A stretch of DNA of 64,000 bases from Cellvibrio sp. KY-YJ-3 (GCF_008806955.1 NZ_CP031727.1:2866001-2930000), one strand, 5' to 3'; numbered from the stretch's first letter, positions 16,561 through 26,500 are shown. Translations and numbers: made by a program. Notes: generated by a model not told the origin, from the letters alone.

Positions 16561-19479
16561 TTAACAGGTTTTGATACTCAGCCCAAGCTGCTCAACCAGT
16601 TCTTTTTGCCCGGCATGAGTCACTACGGCGATACTGGCTTTTTGCGCTTGCAAGTAAATGTTGGCGACCCGTTTGAGGTCATCCGCGGTTACCGCCAGAA
16701 CACGGTTGCGGAATTGCTCCCGTTTTTCGCGCGTGCGCCCAAACAACTCGGCTTGATAGGTGGATTTGGCTTCGCCAGCAGGTGAGCCGGGTTTATCAAT
16801 ACTGCCAATTACACCCAGAATCGCCTCTTCAACCGCTTGCCATTGGTGATCGGTGGTTTGCAGCCATTCCAGTGATGCATCGAAATCGGCCAGGGTTTCA
16901 GTTAAACGCGGGTCGCGATAGGAATAAAAACGGAACGCCGCGCTGTTGCTGTCCTGACTCGCACCACCACCGTAAGCACCGCCTTGTTCGCGAATAGTGC
17001 GATGTAAAAAGCCGTTGCGTAAAAAGCCGCCCAACACAGTGAGTGCGGCTGCATCCGGGTGATCGCTCGGTACGGTGGGGTAGGCTTTGGCACAGAAGTT
17101 CACCTGGGTATTGGTGATCCACGCCTCGCGAATCGTTTCCTGAACCGGTGGCAGGGTGAAATGTTTGAAATCCTTAACTTGGGGTTCTATTGGCCAACGC
17201 GCTTGCAGATTGTCGCGGTAACTATCCAAGTGCTCTTGCTCGCCCACAATCAAAAATTGCTTGGGTGCTTGTAATACCAGGTTATGGATAGCCTGTAACT
17301 GCGCGGCAAACGCGGCGAGGTTTTGTGCATCGTCCAGTGAATTATCCAGTGCTTTTACTGCGGCAATGCCCTCAAGCCCGCCGAGTTGATGTGACACTTT
17401 TGCCGCCGGGCTCATGCCCGCACAGGCGGCCGTCATGGCGAGGCTGTGGCCATTACCGGTAATGCTCTGTTCGCGGCGTGCGCGATTTTGGGCGATCAGT
17501 TCGCGAATGCGGCTGTGCTCGTCAAAACGCACGTTTAAAAGGGTGGATTGCATCAAGTCATTGAGCGCCGCGCTGTTGCGGCTCAAAGCTTTGGCAGAGA
17601 GTGTGAGGTAGGCATCGATCGCCTGAACATCATCACTTGCGCCTCGAATGCTGCTGAACGCGTGAATGGAACCTACGACTTCAGCTTGCCAGCGCTGGGT
17701 GGCAAGGTAGTCTTTATCGCCCGCGCCCAATTCTGTTAAACAAATGCAGTAGTAAGGCAGGACTTTAAGCTGTGCCTCGGACAGCACGGGCAACTTGCAG
17801 GTGATTTGTTGATACACCAAACCATTGGTTCCTGCGGCATAGCGGCGCAGCGGGTAATGATTCAACAACTCGTGGCTGCCGGCGGTGTAATGCAGGTTAG
17901 CGGGGATATCAGTCAAATCCACTTTAGGCAGGATGCTCTCATCGTCCTGTTGTTGCTGACGTTCTTGCAGCGCATGCGCGCGCGCGATAATTTCCTGTTT
18001 CTGGGCATCGCTCAGCTGCGCTTTCATGGCGGCAAGGCGGGCAATTTCGGCGGCTTTAATGCGTTCGCCCATCTGTGCATCCGGGCGCAGGGTCAAGCGC
18101 ACGCGGTGCGGGTTATCCAGTAACCATTTGCGCACGGCGGTTTGGATAAACGCCGGATCCTGGGTTTTGCGGCGCAAATTTTCCAGTGCGACATCGACAT
18201 CCAGCAGCGCGATAGGGTCGCCGCGATGGGTGGCTGAGGTTAAGCCGGTCAGAATTAATTGCAAACCGTAAGGGTAGCCATCGCCACCCACTTCGCGCTG
18301 CGATAACTCCAACTGGTGCAGCGAAGCGGCGACTTGCTCTTGCGGAATTCCGGCTTCGGCTACTTTGCGCATGGTGTCCAGAATCATCGCTTCTACCTGC
18401 GGGGCATCTTCCAGCTTGCAACCTTCAAGGCCGCACACAAACGCCATTTCGCGCGATGAATCGTCCAGCCCACACAGTGGCGAGGGCGCTTGCCCTAGTT
18501 CGGTTGTCTCCAGTGCTTGTTGCAAGGGTGAGGCGCTGTTGTCGAGCAAAATGTTGGAAACCAATTGTGCTTCCAGTGACTCATCAAGATCCGTCGTTTT
18601 ACCGAGTAACCAAGCGATGACGACATGGTGTTTTTCTTCCAGATTTTCCGCATCACTTTCATCAATTGGGTAGGCCTCTTCCACCGCAATCGGTGCGTGG
18701 TAGCGCTTTTCATCGCCCACGGCAATTACTTCATCCAAGGCTTCAAATTGGCTCAGCGCGCGAGTTTCAAATTTCTCTTGATGAACGGCGGCAGGAATGT
18801 CGCCGTAGGTCATAAATACCGCGTTACTGGGGTGATAGTGAGTGCGATAAAAATCTTTCAACTGCTGATAGGTGAGGTTGGGAATATCTTCCGGTTCTCC
18901 ACCACTGTTGTAGTGATAGGTCGTGGTCGGATAAAGGTATTTACACAAGGTATGCCACAGCTGGGATGAGACCGAACTCATCGCACCTTTCATTTCATTA
19001 AATACCACGCCTTTAAACACCAAATCGGAATTGGGATTATCGGTTTCGGCAAACTCCACGCGGTGGCCTTCCTGCGCAAAATCCAGTTCATCCAAGCGCG
19101 AGAAAAACACCGCATCCAAATACACATCGAGTAAGTTATTAAAATCTTTTTGGTTCTGGCTGGCGAAAGGGTAGGCGGTCCAGTCGGAGCTGGTGAAGGC
19201 ATTCATAAAGGTATTCAGCGAGCGGCGCACCATCATAAAAAATGGATCGCGTACCGGGTATTTTTGGCTGCCGCAGAGAGCGGTGTGCTCCAGAATGTGG
19301 GCAACTCCTGTGGAGTCGTGCGGTACGGTGCGCAGTGCTACCAGAAATACGTTTTCGTTATTGTCAGCTGCTAAATGTATGTGCTGGGCGCCGGTAACTT
19401 TGTGGCGATATTCTTCTACACGAATTTTCAAAGCATCGATGTTTTGGCTGCGCAATAATTCAAACGTCGGATAAGTCAT
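16561..19479 (-). CDS. M16C zinc metallopeptidase, presequence-protease (PreP)-like
   Basis: 972 residues, the length of a full M16C enzyme in which two homologous halves enclose a peptide-degrading chamber. The inverted zinc motif HxxEH appears as HILEH in the segment VAHILEHTALCGSQKYPV (about residues 60-77). The downstream GGAYGGGAS segment in the last third is the Arg/Tyr-type substrate-binding region typical of the family. Relatives degrade free targeting peptides and other short unfolded peptides. No signal peptide is seen, so it is likely cytoplasmic. An in-frame start at 19479 has AAGAGAA upstream. Transcribed in the same direction as the phosphatase and kinase but separated by 141 bases with a hairpin. 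Confidence 0.9.
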   Translation of the reverse strand: MTYPTFELLRSQNIDALKIRVEEYRHKVTGAQHIHLAADNNENVFLVALRTVPHDSTGVAHILEHTALCGSQKYPVRDPFFMMVRRSLNTFMNAFTSSDWTAYPFASQNQKDFNNLLDVYLDAVFFSRLDELDFAQEGHRVEFAETDNPNSDLVFKGVVFNEMKGAMSSVSSQLWHTLCKYLYPTTTYHYNSGGEPEDIPNLTYQQLKDFYRTHYHPSNAVFMTYGDIPAAVHQEKFETRALSQFEALDEVIAVGDEKRYHAPIAVEEAYPIDESDAENLEEKHHVVIAWLLGKTTDLDESLEAQLVSNILLDNSASPLQQALETTELGQAPSPLCGLDDSSREMAFVCGLEGCKLEDAPQVEAMILDTMRKVAEAGIPQEQVAASLHQLELSQREVGGDGYPYGLQLILTGLTSATHRGDPIALLDVDVALENLRRKTQDPAFIQTAVRKWLLDNPHRVRLTLRPDAQMGERIKAAEIARLAAMKAQLSDAQKQEIIARAHALQERQQQQDDESILPKVDLTDIPANLHYTAGSHELLNHYPLRRYAAGTNGLVYQQITCKLPVLSEAQLKVLPYYCICLTELGAGDKDYLATQRWQAEVVGSIHAFSSIRGASDDVQAIDAYLTLSAKALSRNSAALNDLMQSTLLNVRFDEHSRIRELIAQNRARREQSITGNGHSLAMTAACAGMSPAAKVSHQLGGLEGIAAVKALDNSLDDAQNLAAFAAQLQAIHNLVLQAPKQFLIVGEQEHLDSYRDNLQARWPIEPQVKDFKHFTLPPVQETIREAWITNTQVNFCAKAYPTVPSDHPDAAALTVLGGFLRNGFLHRTIREQGGAYGGGASQDSNSAAFRFYSYRDPRLTETLADFDASLEWLQTTDHQWQAVEEAILGVIGSIDKPGSPAGEAKSTYQAELFGRTREKREQFRNRVLAVTADDLKRVANIYLQAQKASIAVVTHAGQKELVEQLGLSIKTC

Positions 19480-19615
19480 AAGTCTGCGGTTCTCTTGGTT
19501 TTTAATTCTCGTTTTTTGATTCTTGTTTCTTGATGAAAGATAGAAAATATAAAACGATGGCTATTCAGATGCGCTCACAGCGGGAATTTAGGCCGGGCTG
19601 TTAATGCGTCGTTAT

Positions 19616-20242
19616 TCAATCGGATTTAGGAATAAAAGCCGCCAGCTGTGCGACAAAATCGGCCATCGCCTGTAGCACGGGTTGATAGTTGACGCTGTGC
19701 TGTTCAAGTTGCTGTAGAGCGTAACAACTTGCCTCCAGTGTGGAAAGCTGATTTTCGCTATGGGCTTTGCGAATGCGGTAAATGGAGGCCGGTGTCTGGC
19801 TAAGGCTCAGCAGCGGTAACTGCTGCAATAGCGGGTTTAGGTAGAGCATTTTTCGGCTTTTACGCCAGGTGGCATCAATCACAATCAGGCGCAGTTGTTC
19901 GGCGGAATAATCGGCGAGCTCTGGTGTGGCGGGCGGAGGTGTAATGCCCAGTGAGTGGTAGTCGGCCAGCGGTGGGTAGAGCAGTAATGGTCGTCGCCCA
20001 TTGGCATAAATGAGCTGCTGTAATTGCAATTCATCAAATCGTTCACCGGTATAAATCTGGCTGTTTTTTAAACTCAGTTGTAATAAAACTGCAGTATTTT
20101 TTGCATTGGGTGTTTCTTCTGGGTGCTGCAGTATTAATAACTCGACACGATTATTAACCTGATGAATAAACGCACAAAAACAGGTGCGCGTGGGGCGCTG
20201 GCAGAGGCTACAGTTTGCGCGTTGGTGTGACTCGTCATTCAT
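19616..20242 (-). CDS. DTW-domain tRNA-uridine aminocarboxypropyltransferase
   Basis: 208 residues of the DTW family (YfiP/TapT), whose E. coli member makes acp3U47 in tRNA from S-adenosylmethionine. Visible are the zinc-type cysteines CSLCQRPTRTCFC near the N-terminus and the DATW motif in VIDATWRKSRKM (about 130-142). The start overlaps the stop of the upstream GIY-YIG gene by four bases (20239-20242), so the two are coupled. Confidence 0.88.
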   Translation of the reverse strand: MNDESHQRANCSLCQRPTRTCFCAFIHQVNNRVELLILQHPEETPNAKNTAVLLQLSLKNSQIYTGERFDELQLQQLIYANGRRPLLLYPPLADYHSLGITPPPATPELADYSAEQLRLIVIDATWRKSRKMLYLNPLLQQLPLLSLSQTPASIYRIRKAHSENQLSTLEASCYALQQLEQHSVNYQPVLQAMADFVAQLAAFIPKSD

Positions 20243-20586
20243 GGGTTATCGGCGCTCGGGCTATGCGCGGCGAGGTGCTGCAGATCGTACTTGGCGATTA
20301 ACACTGAACACTTGGTGTGTTGTTGATGGATAAGGGTACGTTTGGCTTTAGCGCTGAGTGTTTTTAGCGCATGTTCACGTTTACTCGCACTGGAACGGTC
20401 GTGGCCATCCTCCAGAAAACACAGCTGCATGGGCTTGCGACCGCGAAAATAGCGCGCACCGGCACGGCCGGATTCATGGGCCTGCCAGCGGCGGCGCATA
20501 TCGGTGGTGATTCCGGTGTAAACTTGATCGTCGCTGGTGAGAATCATATAGACCAACCAGTTATTTGCGGGCGTTATGTCGTGCAA
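20239..20586 (-). CDS. GIY-YIG domain protein, YhbQ/UPF0213-like
   Basis: A compact GIY-YIG nuclease-fold protein. The motif is read in VYMILTSDDQVYTGITTDM, followed by RRRWQAHESG and the family-typical RGRKPMQLCFLE. No good ATG precedes it. TTG at 20586 is chosen because it gives a near-family length of about 115 residues and does not overlap the divergent cmoM; the longer TTG at 20634 would overlap cmoM's start. Small single-domain members of this family have weak or unknown nuclease activity. Coupled to the DTW gene downstream. Confidence 0.8.
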   Translation of the reverse strand: MHDITPANNWLVYMILTSDDQVYTGITTDMRRRWQAHESGRAGARYFRGRKPMQLCFLEDGHDRSSASKREHALKTLSAKAKRTLIHQQHTKCSVLIAKYDLQHLAAHSPSADNP

Positions 20587-20627
20587 GAGTGCCGCACCAA
20601 TAAGTGTAATGAGTGAACGGAAAGTAT

Positions 20628-21440
20628 ATGGCAAAAGAATCCAGCAGTCAGGATCGTAATTTTGATGATTTGGCCAAGCGTTTTAAAAAGAATATATACG
20701 GCGGGTTAAAGGGTGATATTCGCCTTGCGATATTAGAGCGCGATTTTAGTGATCATATTCCTGCTGTACCTTTTGGTGCAGACGCTCGCCCCTGGCGTGT
20801 GTTGGATGCGGGTGGAGGCCAAGGGCAATTCTCCTTACAAATGGCTAAAGCCGGGCATCAGGTGGTGATTTGCGATATCTCGGCCGAAATGCTGAAACTC
20901 GCTGAAGAGCAAGTAAGCGCAGCAGGCTTGCAAAACAATGTCACGCTAATTCACTGCGCAATTCAGGATTTACCCGCGCAGCTGGGCGCGCAAGAGCCGC
21001 AATTTGACTTGGTTATTTGTCACGCAGTAATGGAGTGGATGCAAGAGCCGCGCGAGTTGTTACCTTATCTACTTCAGCACCTCAAACCGGAGGGCTATTT
21101 ATCCCTCACTTTTTACAACCTGCATTCATTGATCTATAAAAATTTACTGCGCACTAACTTTAAAAAAATTATCAATCAGGATTTTGGCGGTGCGAAAGGT
21201 AGCCTCACGCCCATCAATCCCCTGGACCCGCACGTGGTTATGGGGTGGATTAATGAGTTACCGCTCAATGTGCTGGTGCACAGTGGTATCAGAGTATTTC
21301 ACGATTATATTTTTAACGAGGAGCATCGTGCCCGTGAGCCCGAACAGCTATTGGAAATGGAGCTAAGGTTTTCGCGTGAGGAGCCATATCGTTCATTGGG
21401 CCGTTATATTCATGTCCTAGCGAAGCATGCAAAACAATAA
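20628..21440 (+). CDS. cmoM: tRNA 5-carboxymethoxyuridine methyltransferase
   Basis: S-adenosylmethionine-dependent enzyme that makes mcmo5U at the wobble base of tRNAs after CmoA and CmoB. The start QDRNFDDLAKRFKKNIYGG matches the hallmark of CmoM (formerly SmtA). SAM motif VLDAGGGQGQFSLQMA, the HAVMEWM post-motif, FYNLHSLIYKN and the C-terminal VFHDYIF and LGRYIHVLA segments all fit. ATG at 20628 is preferred over GTG at 20613. Divergent from the GIY-YIG/DTW pair, the latter also a tRNA-modification gene. Confidence 0.92.
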   Translation: MAKESSSQDRNFDDLAKRFKKNIYGGLKGDIRLAILERDFSDHIPAVPFGADARPWRVLDAGGGQGQFSLQMAKAGHQVVICDISAEMLKLAEEQVSAAGLQNNVTLIHCAIQDLPAQLGAQEPQFDLVICHAVMEWMQEPRELLPYLLQHLKPEGYLSLTFYNLHSLIYKNLLRTNFKKIINQDFGGAKGSLTPINPLDPHVVMGWINELPLNVLVHSGIRVFHDYIFNEEHRAREPEQLLEMELRFSREEPYRSLGRYIHVLAKHAKQ

Positions 21441-21469
21441 TATGGCTCAGCTCTGTGATTAATTTGCGC

Positions 21470-21973
21470 TTATTTTGCGTTGAGTTTATTGATCAGTAGG
21501 TCGCGTGCTTGATTAATTTTGGCTGCCAGGTAGTCGTTGCCACCGCGATCCGGATGAAGTTTCTGAATCAAACGGCGGTGTGCATCCTGTACCATTTCCT
21601 GCGTAATCTCGCCTTTATTCAGGTCTCCGGTTAGCCCCAGAATTTCCTGAGCTTCCACAAGGTTCATCGCACCGCTTGAGGGCGGTGGTGTTGTTTGCTC
21701 CTGGGGTTTTTCCTGTTTGTGTTTTAGCCAGAGCGGTAGGGCCTGCATTAACAGATTAAAACCAACACGCAAAAAGGGTAAAAGCGCGCCGATTGCCGCA
21801 CCTATCCAATGCATGCGTCCAGTTACCACCAACACGATCAGTAAACCGAGAAAAATCCCTGTCCCCAAGCGCCAGAGGGATTTGCGCTGTTGTGCGCTAT
21901 CCATTCTCTTATAGCGAGCACTGATAATTACAATAGATGTCACTATCACCGCAAAAATCAGAATATTCAGCAT
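21470..21973 (-). CDS. Membrane-anchored J-domain protein
   Basis: 167 residues. Two N-terminal hydrophobic helices (about 1-20 and 36-55, possibly a third near 62-80) are followed by a Pro/Gln linker and a C-terminal J-domain with the HPD tripeptide in KLHPDRGGNDYLAAKINQA. The shortened J-domain at the extreme C-terminus, behind membrane helices, resembles Pam18/Tim14-type co-chaperones that stimulate Hsp70 at a membrane. The partner DnaK and clients are not shown by context. Confidence 0.88.
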   Translation of the reverse strand: MLNILIFAVIVTSIVIISARYKRMDSAQQRKSLWRLGTGIFLGLLIVLVVTGRMHWIGAAIGALLPFLRVGFNLLMQALPLWLKHKQEKPQEQTTPPPSSGAMNLVEAQEILGLTGDLNKGEITQEMVQDAHRRLIQKLHPDRGGNDYLAAKINQARDLLINKLNAK

Positions 21974-22160
21974 AGGTTTTACAAGCTCAGGTTAATGGTT
22001 GCATCAGGTCGTATGGCGTGAGTGGCGAATAATTCAGCATTATCTTGATTGTGGTGCTGTTGCGCTAGTGACTAAATCGCTTAATCAGGGTTTTTGATTA
22101 TACTTGCTTAGGTTGATCTTAAACTTCATTTGCATTTATACCCAGGTCGCGAGGTAATAC

Positions 22161-23924
22161 ATGAGGGGGTTCTATGCGCATACCCTGTTTCATTTAGTCA
22201 GGCGCGGTACCGGGTTAGTTGTGTTGCTAACGCTCACGTTGCTCGTCAGTGCCTGTGGGGGAGGCTCATCGGGTGGATCAACTCCAGCGACCAGCAGTGC
22301 TCAGGCTATATCCTCAACCGCTACTTCCGCGTCAAATGCAATAATTTCTTCATCGAATCAATCTCGCTCCTCGTCGAGTGCTTCGGTCTCTTCCAGCGCT
22401 GCGCTAGTCGTTATATCTGGCAGCCTCACTTACGATTACGTCCCTCATTTCACTGAGCGCAACGGGTTAAATTATGCCGGGACTGTAGAGTTGCCCATCC
22501 GCGGCTTGGTAGTTGAGTTGCTGGATGCTGGCAATCAAGTGCTAATGACGGACATAAGTACGCAAACCGGCACCTATTCGTTCACGGTGACACGTGATCA
22601 GCCTGTGCGGGTTCGAGTGAAGGCGCAACTGTTGCGCGAACAAAATGACAATAGTGCACGCTGGAATTTTAAAGTAACCGACAACACTGACAACAACAGC
22701 CTTTATGCCATGGTGGGTTCATTGTTGGTAGCTAATGACGCTAATGCTGTACGCGATCTTCATGCTGCATCCGGTTGGACGGGAAATGCCTATACCCAGC
22801 CACGGGTTGCAGCACCTTTTGCGATACTTGATTCGATTTATATCGGTGTACAACGACTCGTAGCGGTAGATGGATCAGTACAATTACCTGCCTTGGAGTT
22901 TCGCTGGAGTCCAAATAACATTACTGCTGATGGTGAATTGGAACTCGGTGAAATTGCGACCAGTTTTTATCGCAACGATTTGAGCGCGATATATTTGTTA
23001 GGGGGCGAAGATGATGACACTGATGAATATGATCGCCATGTTGTGTTACATGAATGGGGGCACTATTTAGAGGCAGAGCTTTCCCGTTCCGATAGTATCG
23101 GAGGTGATCACAGTGGCGATGATAAATTGGATTTTCGTGTCGCTATGTCCGAAGGTTTTGCGAATGCATTTTCTGCCATGATGCTGGATGATCCCATTTA
23201 CCGCGATGCAAGCGGCACACAGCAGGCTGAGGGCTTTAAAATCGCTGTTAATAGTACTGAAAACCGTGAGCGCGGCTGGTACTCTGAGGCATCGGTACAG
23301 TCGGTTCTTTATAATTTTTATGTGAGTGAGAACAATAAAACTGCGCGCGATTTTGCCGATATATTTACTGTTATCACTCGCGATAATTACAGTACTAGTG
23401 ATGCTTTCGTTTCCATTTATTTGTTTGCCGAACAGTTGCGCGAAGCATTGCCGGGTGTTACTGCAGGCTTTAATAGTTTGCTGTCTGGGCAAAATATTAC
23501 AATTACAGATCGCTTTGGTGCTGGCGAGAGTAACTCGGGCGGCGCCACCATTAATTTACCTGTCTATAAAACGTTACCGCTGAATAACACCGCTGTTAAT
23601 GTATGCAGCTCAAACGCTAATGGCTCTTACAACAAACTCGGTGTATCACAATTTTTAGTATTGAATATCCTGTCTGCAGGTAATTACCGCATTACGGCGA
23701 CTGAGTTTGGAACCACTTCTGATGACTCTGATCCTGATATGTATCTATATCAACGCGGTATTCAGCTACAAGAAGCGATAAGTCCAACGGTCGGTACAGA
23801 GACTCTCACTCGCTCGCTGTCAGTAGGAACTTATGTCCTTGAACTTGTCGATGATAGAGCGGTGAGGGACGATTTTAATGGCGATGTATTGGCGTGTTTT
23901 GATGTTCGCGCGCTGCCCAATTAG
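22161..23924 (+). CDS. Surface lipoprotein zinc metallopeptidase with serine-rich linker
   Basis: 587 residues. A signal peptide ends in the lipobox VSAC, followed by glycine and a roughly 45-residue Ser/Ala/Thr-rich linker of the kind seen in Cellvibrio secreted enzymes. A beta domain with carboxypeptidase-regulatory-like features comes next. The peptidase core has HEWGH (His297, Glu298, His301), and SEGFANAF about 32 residues later supplies a likely third ligand, Glu, as in gluzincins. The C-terminal roughly 110 residues look like a bacterial pre-peptidase domain (DPDMYLYQRG). I could not place it in a named peptidase family. GAGGTAA precedes the ATG. It is followed directly by a second lipoprotein gene. 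Confidence 0.78.
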   Translation: MRGFYAHTLFHLVRRGTGLVVLLTLTLLVSACGGGSSGGSTPATSSAQAISSTATSASNAIISSSNQSRSSSSASVSSSAALVVISGSLTYDYVPHFTERNGLNYAGTVELPIRGLVVELLDAGNQVLMTDISTQTGTYSFTVTRDQPVRVRVKAQLLREQNDNSARWNFKVTDNTDNNSLYAMVGSLLVANDANAVRDLHAASGWTGNAYTQPRVAAPFAILDSIYIGVQRLVAVDGSVQLPALEFRWSPNNITADGELELGEIATSFYRNDLSAIYLLGGEDDDTDEYDRHVVLHEWGHYLEAELSRSDSIGGDHSGDDKLDFRVAMSEGFANAFSAMMLDDPIYRDASGTQQAEGFKIAVNSTENRERGWYSEASVQSVLYNFYVSENNKTARDFADIFTVITRDNYSTSDAFVSIYLFAEQLREALPGVTAGFNSLLSGQNITITDRFGAGESNSGGATINLPVYKTLPLNNTAVNVCSSNANGSYNKLGVSQFLVLNILSAGNYRITATEFGTTSDDSDPDMYLYQRGIQLQEAISPTVGTETLTRSLSVGTYVLELVDDRAVRDDFNGDVLACFDVRALPN

Positions 23925-23933
23925 GTGACCACT

Positions 23934-24482
23934 ATGATGAAAAAATTAATAGCCGTATCGTCCATCTGGGTAGTGGGCTGTATGGTTCTAGCACTTTTGC
24001 AAGCGTGTTATTCCGGTAGCTCAGCGCAAACTCCTGAAAATGCCTCCCAGCCCAAAGCCGTTACCGTCAAACCTGGTGCAAGTGTAAGTATTCGCAATAC
24101 GCAGCCTATAAAACTTGAGACTGTGGGAGAGCAAAATATTGTTGTTGTTTTGCATTCGTCGAGTTTCCCCGGCGAAATGAGCGTTAGTGTTGCGGCGAGC
24201 AAGGGGGTAAGTATTCTGTCTACCCCTAATCCTTTGGTATATCCATTAACCGAAAGTGGGGAGTATCGCGTCCCTTTGCACCTAAATGTTGAACACGAAG
24301 GCCGTCATTATGTGCGTATGAACGTGAGTATTAGTAGTGGCGGGCTGAGTGAAAAACGGGTTGTTTCCGCCATACTGCAGGTGGGGGAGGTTCGCGCCAA
24401 ATCGCAGAAAGCCGTGCCTGCAGCTAGTTCGGATGCTGTCATTTCGCTTCCCGCGCAAGAGCGTGTATCGCCACGAGACTAA
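23934..24482 (+). CDS. Small lipoprotein, companion of the metallopeptidase
   Basis: About 182 residues of unknown family. A signal peptide with lipobox LQAC is followed by a predicted beta-sandwich (roughly residues 45-150) rich in Val, Ser and Thr, then a polar tail. It begins within 10 bases of the stop of the upstream metallopeptidase lipoprotein, with AGGTGA placed for the ATG at 23934, and a terminator follows, so the pair is an operon. It may be a cofactor, inhibitor or substrate-binding partner of the peptidase; nothing in the sequence decides. Confidence 0.7.
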   Translation: MMKKLIAVSSIWVVGCMVLALLQACYSGSSAQTPENASQPKAVTVKPGASVSIRNTQPIKLETVGEQNIVVVLHSSSFPGEMSVSVAASKGVSILSTPNPLVYPLTESGEYRVPLHLNVEHEGRHYVRMNVSISSGGLSEKRVVSAILQVGEVRAKSQKAVPAASSDAVISLPAQERVSPRD

Positions 24483-24512
24483 TCGTTCATAGGTTGGCGC
24501 GGTTTGTTTATA

Positions 24513-24541
24513 ATGGCCAGCAAATCTGGCCATTTTCTTTT
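24513..24541 (+). terminator. Terminator of the lipoprotein pair
   Basis: ATGGCCAG / CTGGCCAT perfect stem with a CAAAT loop, followed by TTTCTTTT. Confidence 0.8.
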
Positions 24542-24557
24542 GTAATGAGGTGTTTTT

Positions 24558-25601
24558 ATGTCTACTCAACGATTGCCCGCAGAGTGGGAGCCACAGGATG
24601 CGGTCATGCTGACCTGGCCGCATAAAAATACCGGCTGGAACTGGATTCTGGAGGATGTCACCGAGCTTTATGAGGCTCTGGCAACGGTTATCGTAGATTA
24701 TGCTGACGTAGTTATTGCAGTGCCTTCAGCTATGGTTGACGAGGTTTATACTCGCCTTGAAGCCATGGGCGCACCTATGGATTATATCTATTTGTATCCT
24801 TGTGAAAGTGACGACACATGGGCGCGCGATCATGGCCCACTTACAGTTGAAACTGCAGACGGATTTAAATTATTGGATTTTCAGTTCAACGGATGGGGAA
24901 ATAAATTTCCTCACAAAAAAGACAATCAAATATCACAACAATTATTTTCTCAGAAAGCATTTCCCTACGCGACTATAGAGGTACAGGATTGGGTGCTTGA
25001 GGGCGGTTCAACAGAAACTGATGGTCAAGGTACTTTACTCACAACATCATCTTGTTTACTTAATAAAAATCGCAATCCTCATTTGACCAAAGAAGAGATT
25101 GAAACGCGTTTAAAAGCGGCGTTCGGGATTAGAAAAATTAATTGGCTCGATCATGGTTATCTTGCCGGCGACGACACAGATAGTCATATAGATACTTTGG
25201 CGCGCCTGTGCCCCAACAATACTATTGTTTACACGGCTTGCGATGATGAGCAGGATGAACACTATATTGAATTGAAAAAAATGGAAGACCAGTTAAAAAC
25301 GTTTACTAATGCAGATGGCGAGCCCTATCGTTTATTGCCGCTGCCTTGGTCTGGCCCTGTGCTGGGGCGCGATAGCGACGAGCGGCTACCCTCTACTTAT
25401 GCCAATTTTCTCATAATCAATGAAGCAGTATTGGTCCCCATATATGATTTGCCAATGGACGAAGATGCACTGGAAGTAATATCACAAGCATTTCCCGGGT
25501 TTGAAATTATGGGGATTCCGTGCAATGCCTTGATAGAGCAGGGCGGTAGTCTTCATTGCATTACCATGCAAATTCCCGAAGGTGTTTTGGAGCCACTCTA
25601 A
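24558..25601 (+). CDS. aguA: Agmatine deiminase
   Basis: Hydrolyses agmatine to N-carbamoylputrescine and ammonia. 347 residues, the family length. Guanidine-group modifying residues are visible in DDTWARDHGP (about 85-94), GWGNKFPH, and the catalytic Cys in GGSLHCITMQIP near the C-terminus. Its TAA stop overlaps the aguB start by one base, so the two enzymes of the agmatine-to-putrescine route are coupled. GAGGTG lies upstream of the ATG. Confidence 0.96.
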   Translation: MSTQRLPAEWEPQDAVMLTWPHKNTGWNWILEDVTELYEALATVIVDYADVVIAVPSAMVDEVYTRLEAMGAPMDYIYLYPCESDDTWARDHGPLTVETADGFKLLDFQFNGWGNKFPHKKDNQISQQLFSQKAFPYATIEVQDWVLEGGSTETDGQGTLLTTSSCLLNKNRNPHLTKEEIETRLKAAFGIRKINWLDHGYLAGDDTDSHIDTLARLCPNNTIVYTACDDEQDEHYIELKKMEDQLKTFTNADGEPYRLLPLPWSGPVLGRDSDERLPSTYANFLIINEAVLVPIYDLPMDEDALEVISQAFPGFEIMGIPCNALIEQGGSLHCITMQIPEGVLEPL

Positions 25602-26500
25602 TGCGCAATCAAAGCATTAAAAGAAAGTTAAATATTGGTGTTGTCCAACAATCATGCACCGCAGATATTGCTGCTAATTTTGCTAAAACCTTAGAAAATA
25701 TTCGCAAACTTGCCGCGCAAGGTGCGGAACTAGTAGTTTTGCAGGAGCTTCACCGTGGATTGTATTTTTGTCAGCAGGAAATCAGTGATCATTTTGATCA
25801 GGCCGAGACAATCCCTGGGCCTAGTACAGAAGCATTAGGTAATCTTGCGCGGGAATTAAATGTTGTTATCGTTGCGTCTTTATTTGAAAAGCGCGGTGTT
25901 GGTTTGCATCACAATACTGCGGTTGTCATTGAGCGCGACGGTTCTATTGCGGGAATGTATCGCAAGATGCATATCCCGGATGACCCGGGTTACTATGAAA
26001 AGTTTTATTTTACCCCCGGCGATTTGGGCTTTAACCCCATCCAAACATCAGTTGGAAAGCTAGGTATTTTAGTGTGTTGGGACCAATGGTTTCCTGAAGC
26101 AGCACGCCTAATGGCAATGGCGGGCGCTGATTTATTAATTTACCCAACAGCCATTGGTTGGACTCCAAGCGAAGACGAGGGCGAAAAAGATCGCCAACGC
26201 GAAGCGTGGATTACAGTTCAGCGCGCCCATGCAATTGCAAATGGTTTGCCCGTGGTTAGCGTTAATCGTATAGGGCATGAACCTGACCCCGCTGGCGGTT
26301 GTGGCTTGGATTTTTGGGGCAGTAGTTTCGTTACTGGACCGCAAGGTGAATTTTTGTGGGTAGCCCCTGTAGATCAAGAAGTAAATTCAGTGGTTGAAAT
26401 CGATTTACAACGCAGTGAAGCGGTTCGTCGGATGTGGCCTTATTTGCGCGATCGCCGCATTGATCACTATGGGGACTTGTTGAAAATTTATCGCGATTAA
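25601..26500 (+). CDS. aguB: N-carbamoylputrescine amidohydrolase
   Basis: Nitrilase-superfamily enzyme that completes conversion of agmatine to putrescine. 299 residues from the ATG at 25601, which overlaps the aguA stop. The catalytic triad is visible: Glu in VVLQELHRG, Lys in YRKMHIPDD, and Cys in LVCWDQWFPEA. A longer in-frame reading into aguA exists but would overlap its coding end and is not supported. Confidence 0.96.
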   Translation: MRNQSIKRKLNIGVVQQSCTADIAANFAKTLENIRKLAAQGAELVVLQELHRGLYFCQQEISDHFDQAETIPGPSTEALGNLARELNVVIVASLFEKRGVGLHHNTAVVIERDGSIAGMYRKMHIPDDPGYYEKFYFTPGDLGFNPIQTSVGKLGILVCWDQWFPEAARLMAMAGADLLIYPTAIGWTPSEDEGEKDRQREAWITVQRAHAIANGLPVVSVNRIGHEPDPAGGCGLDFWGSSFVTGPQGEFLWVAPVDQEVNSVVEIDLQRSEAVRRMWPYLRDRRIDHYGDLLKIYRD

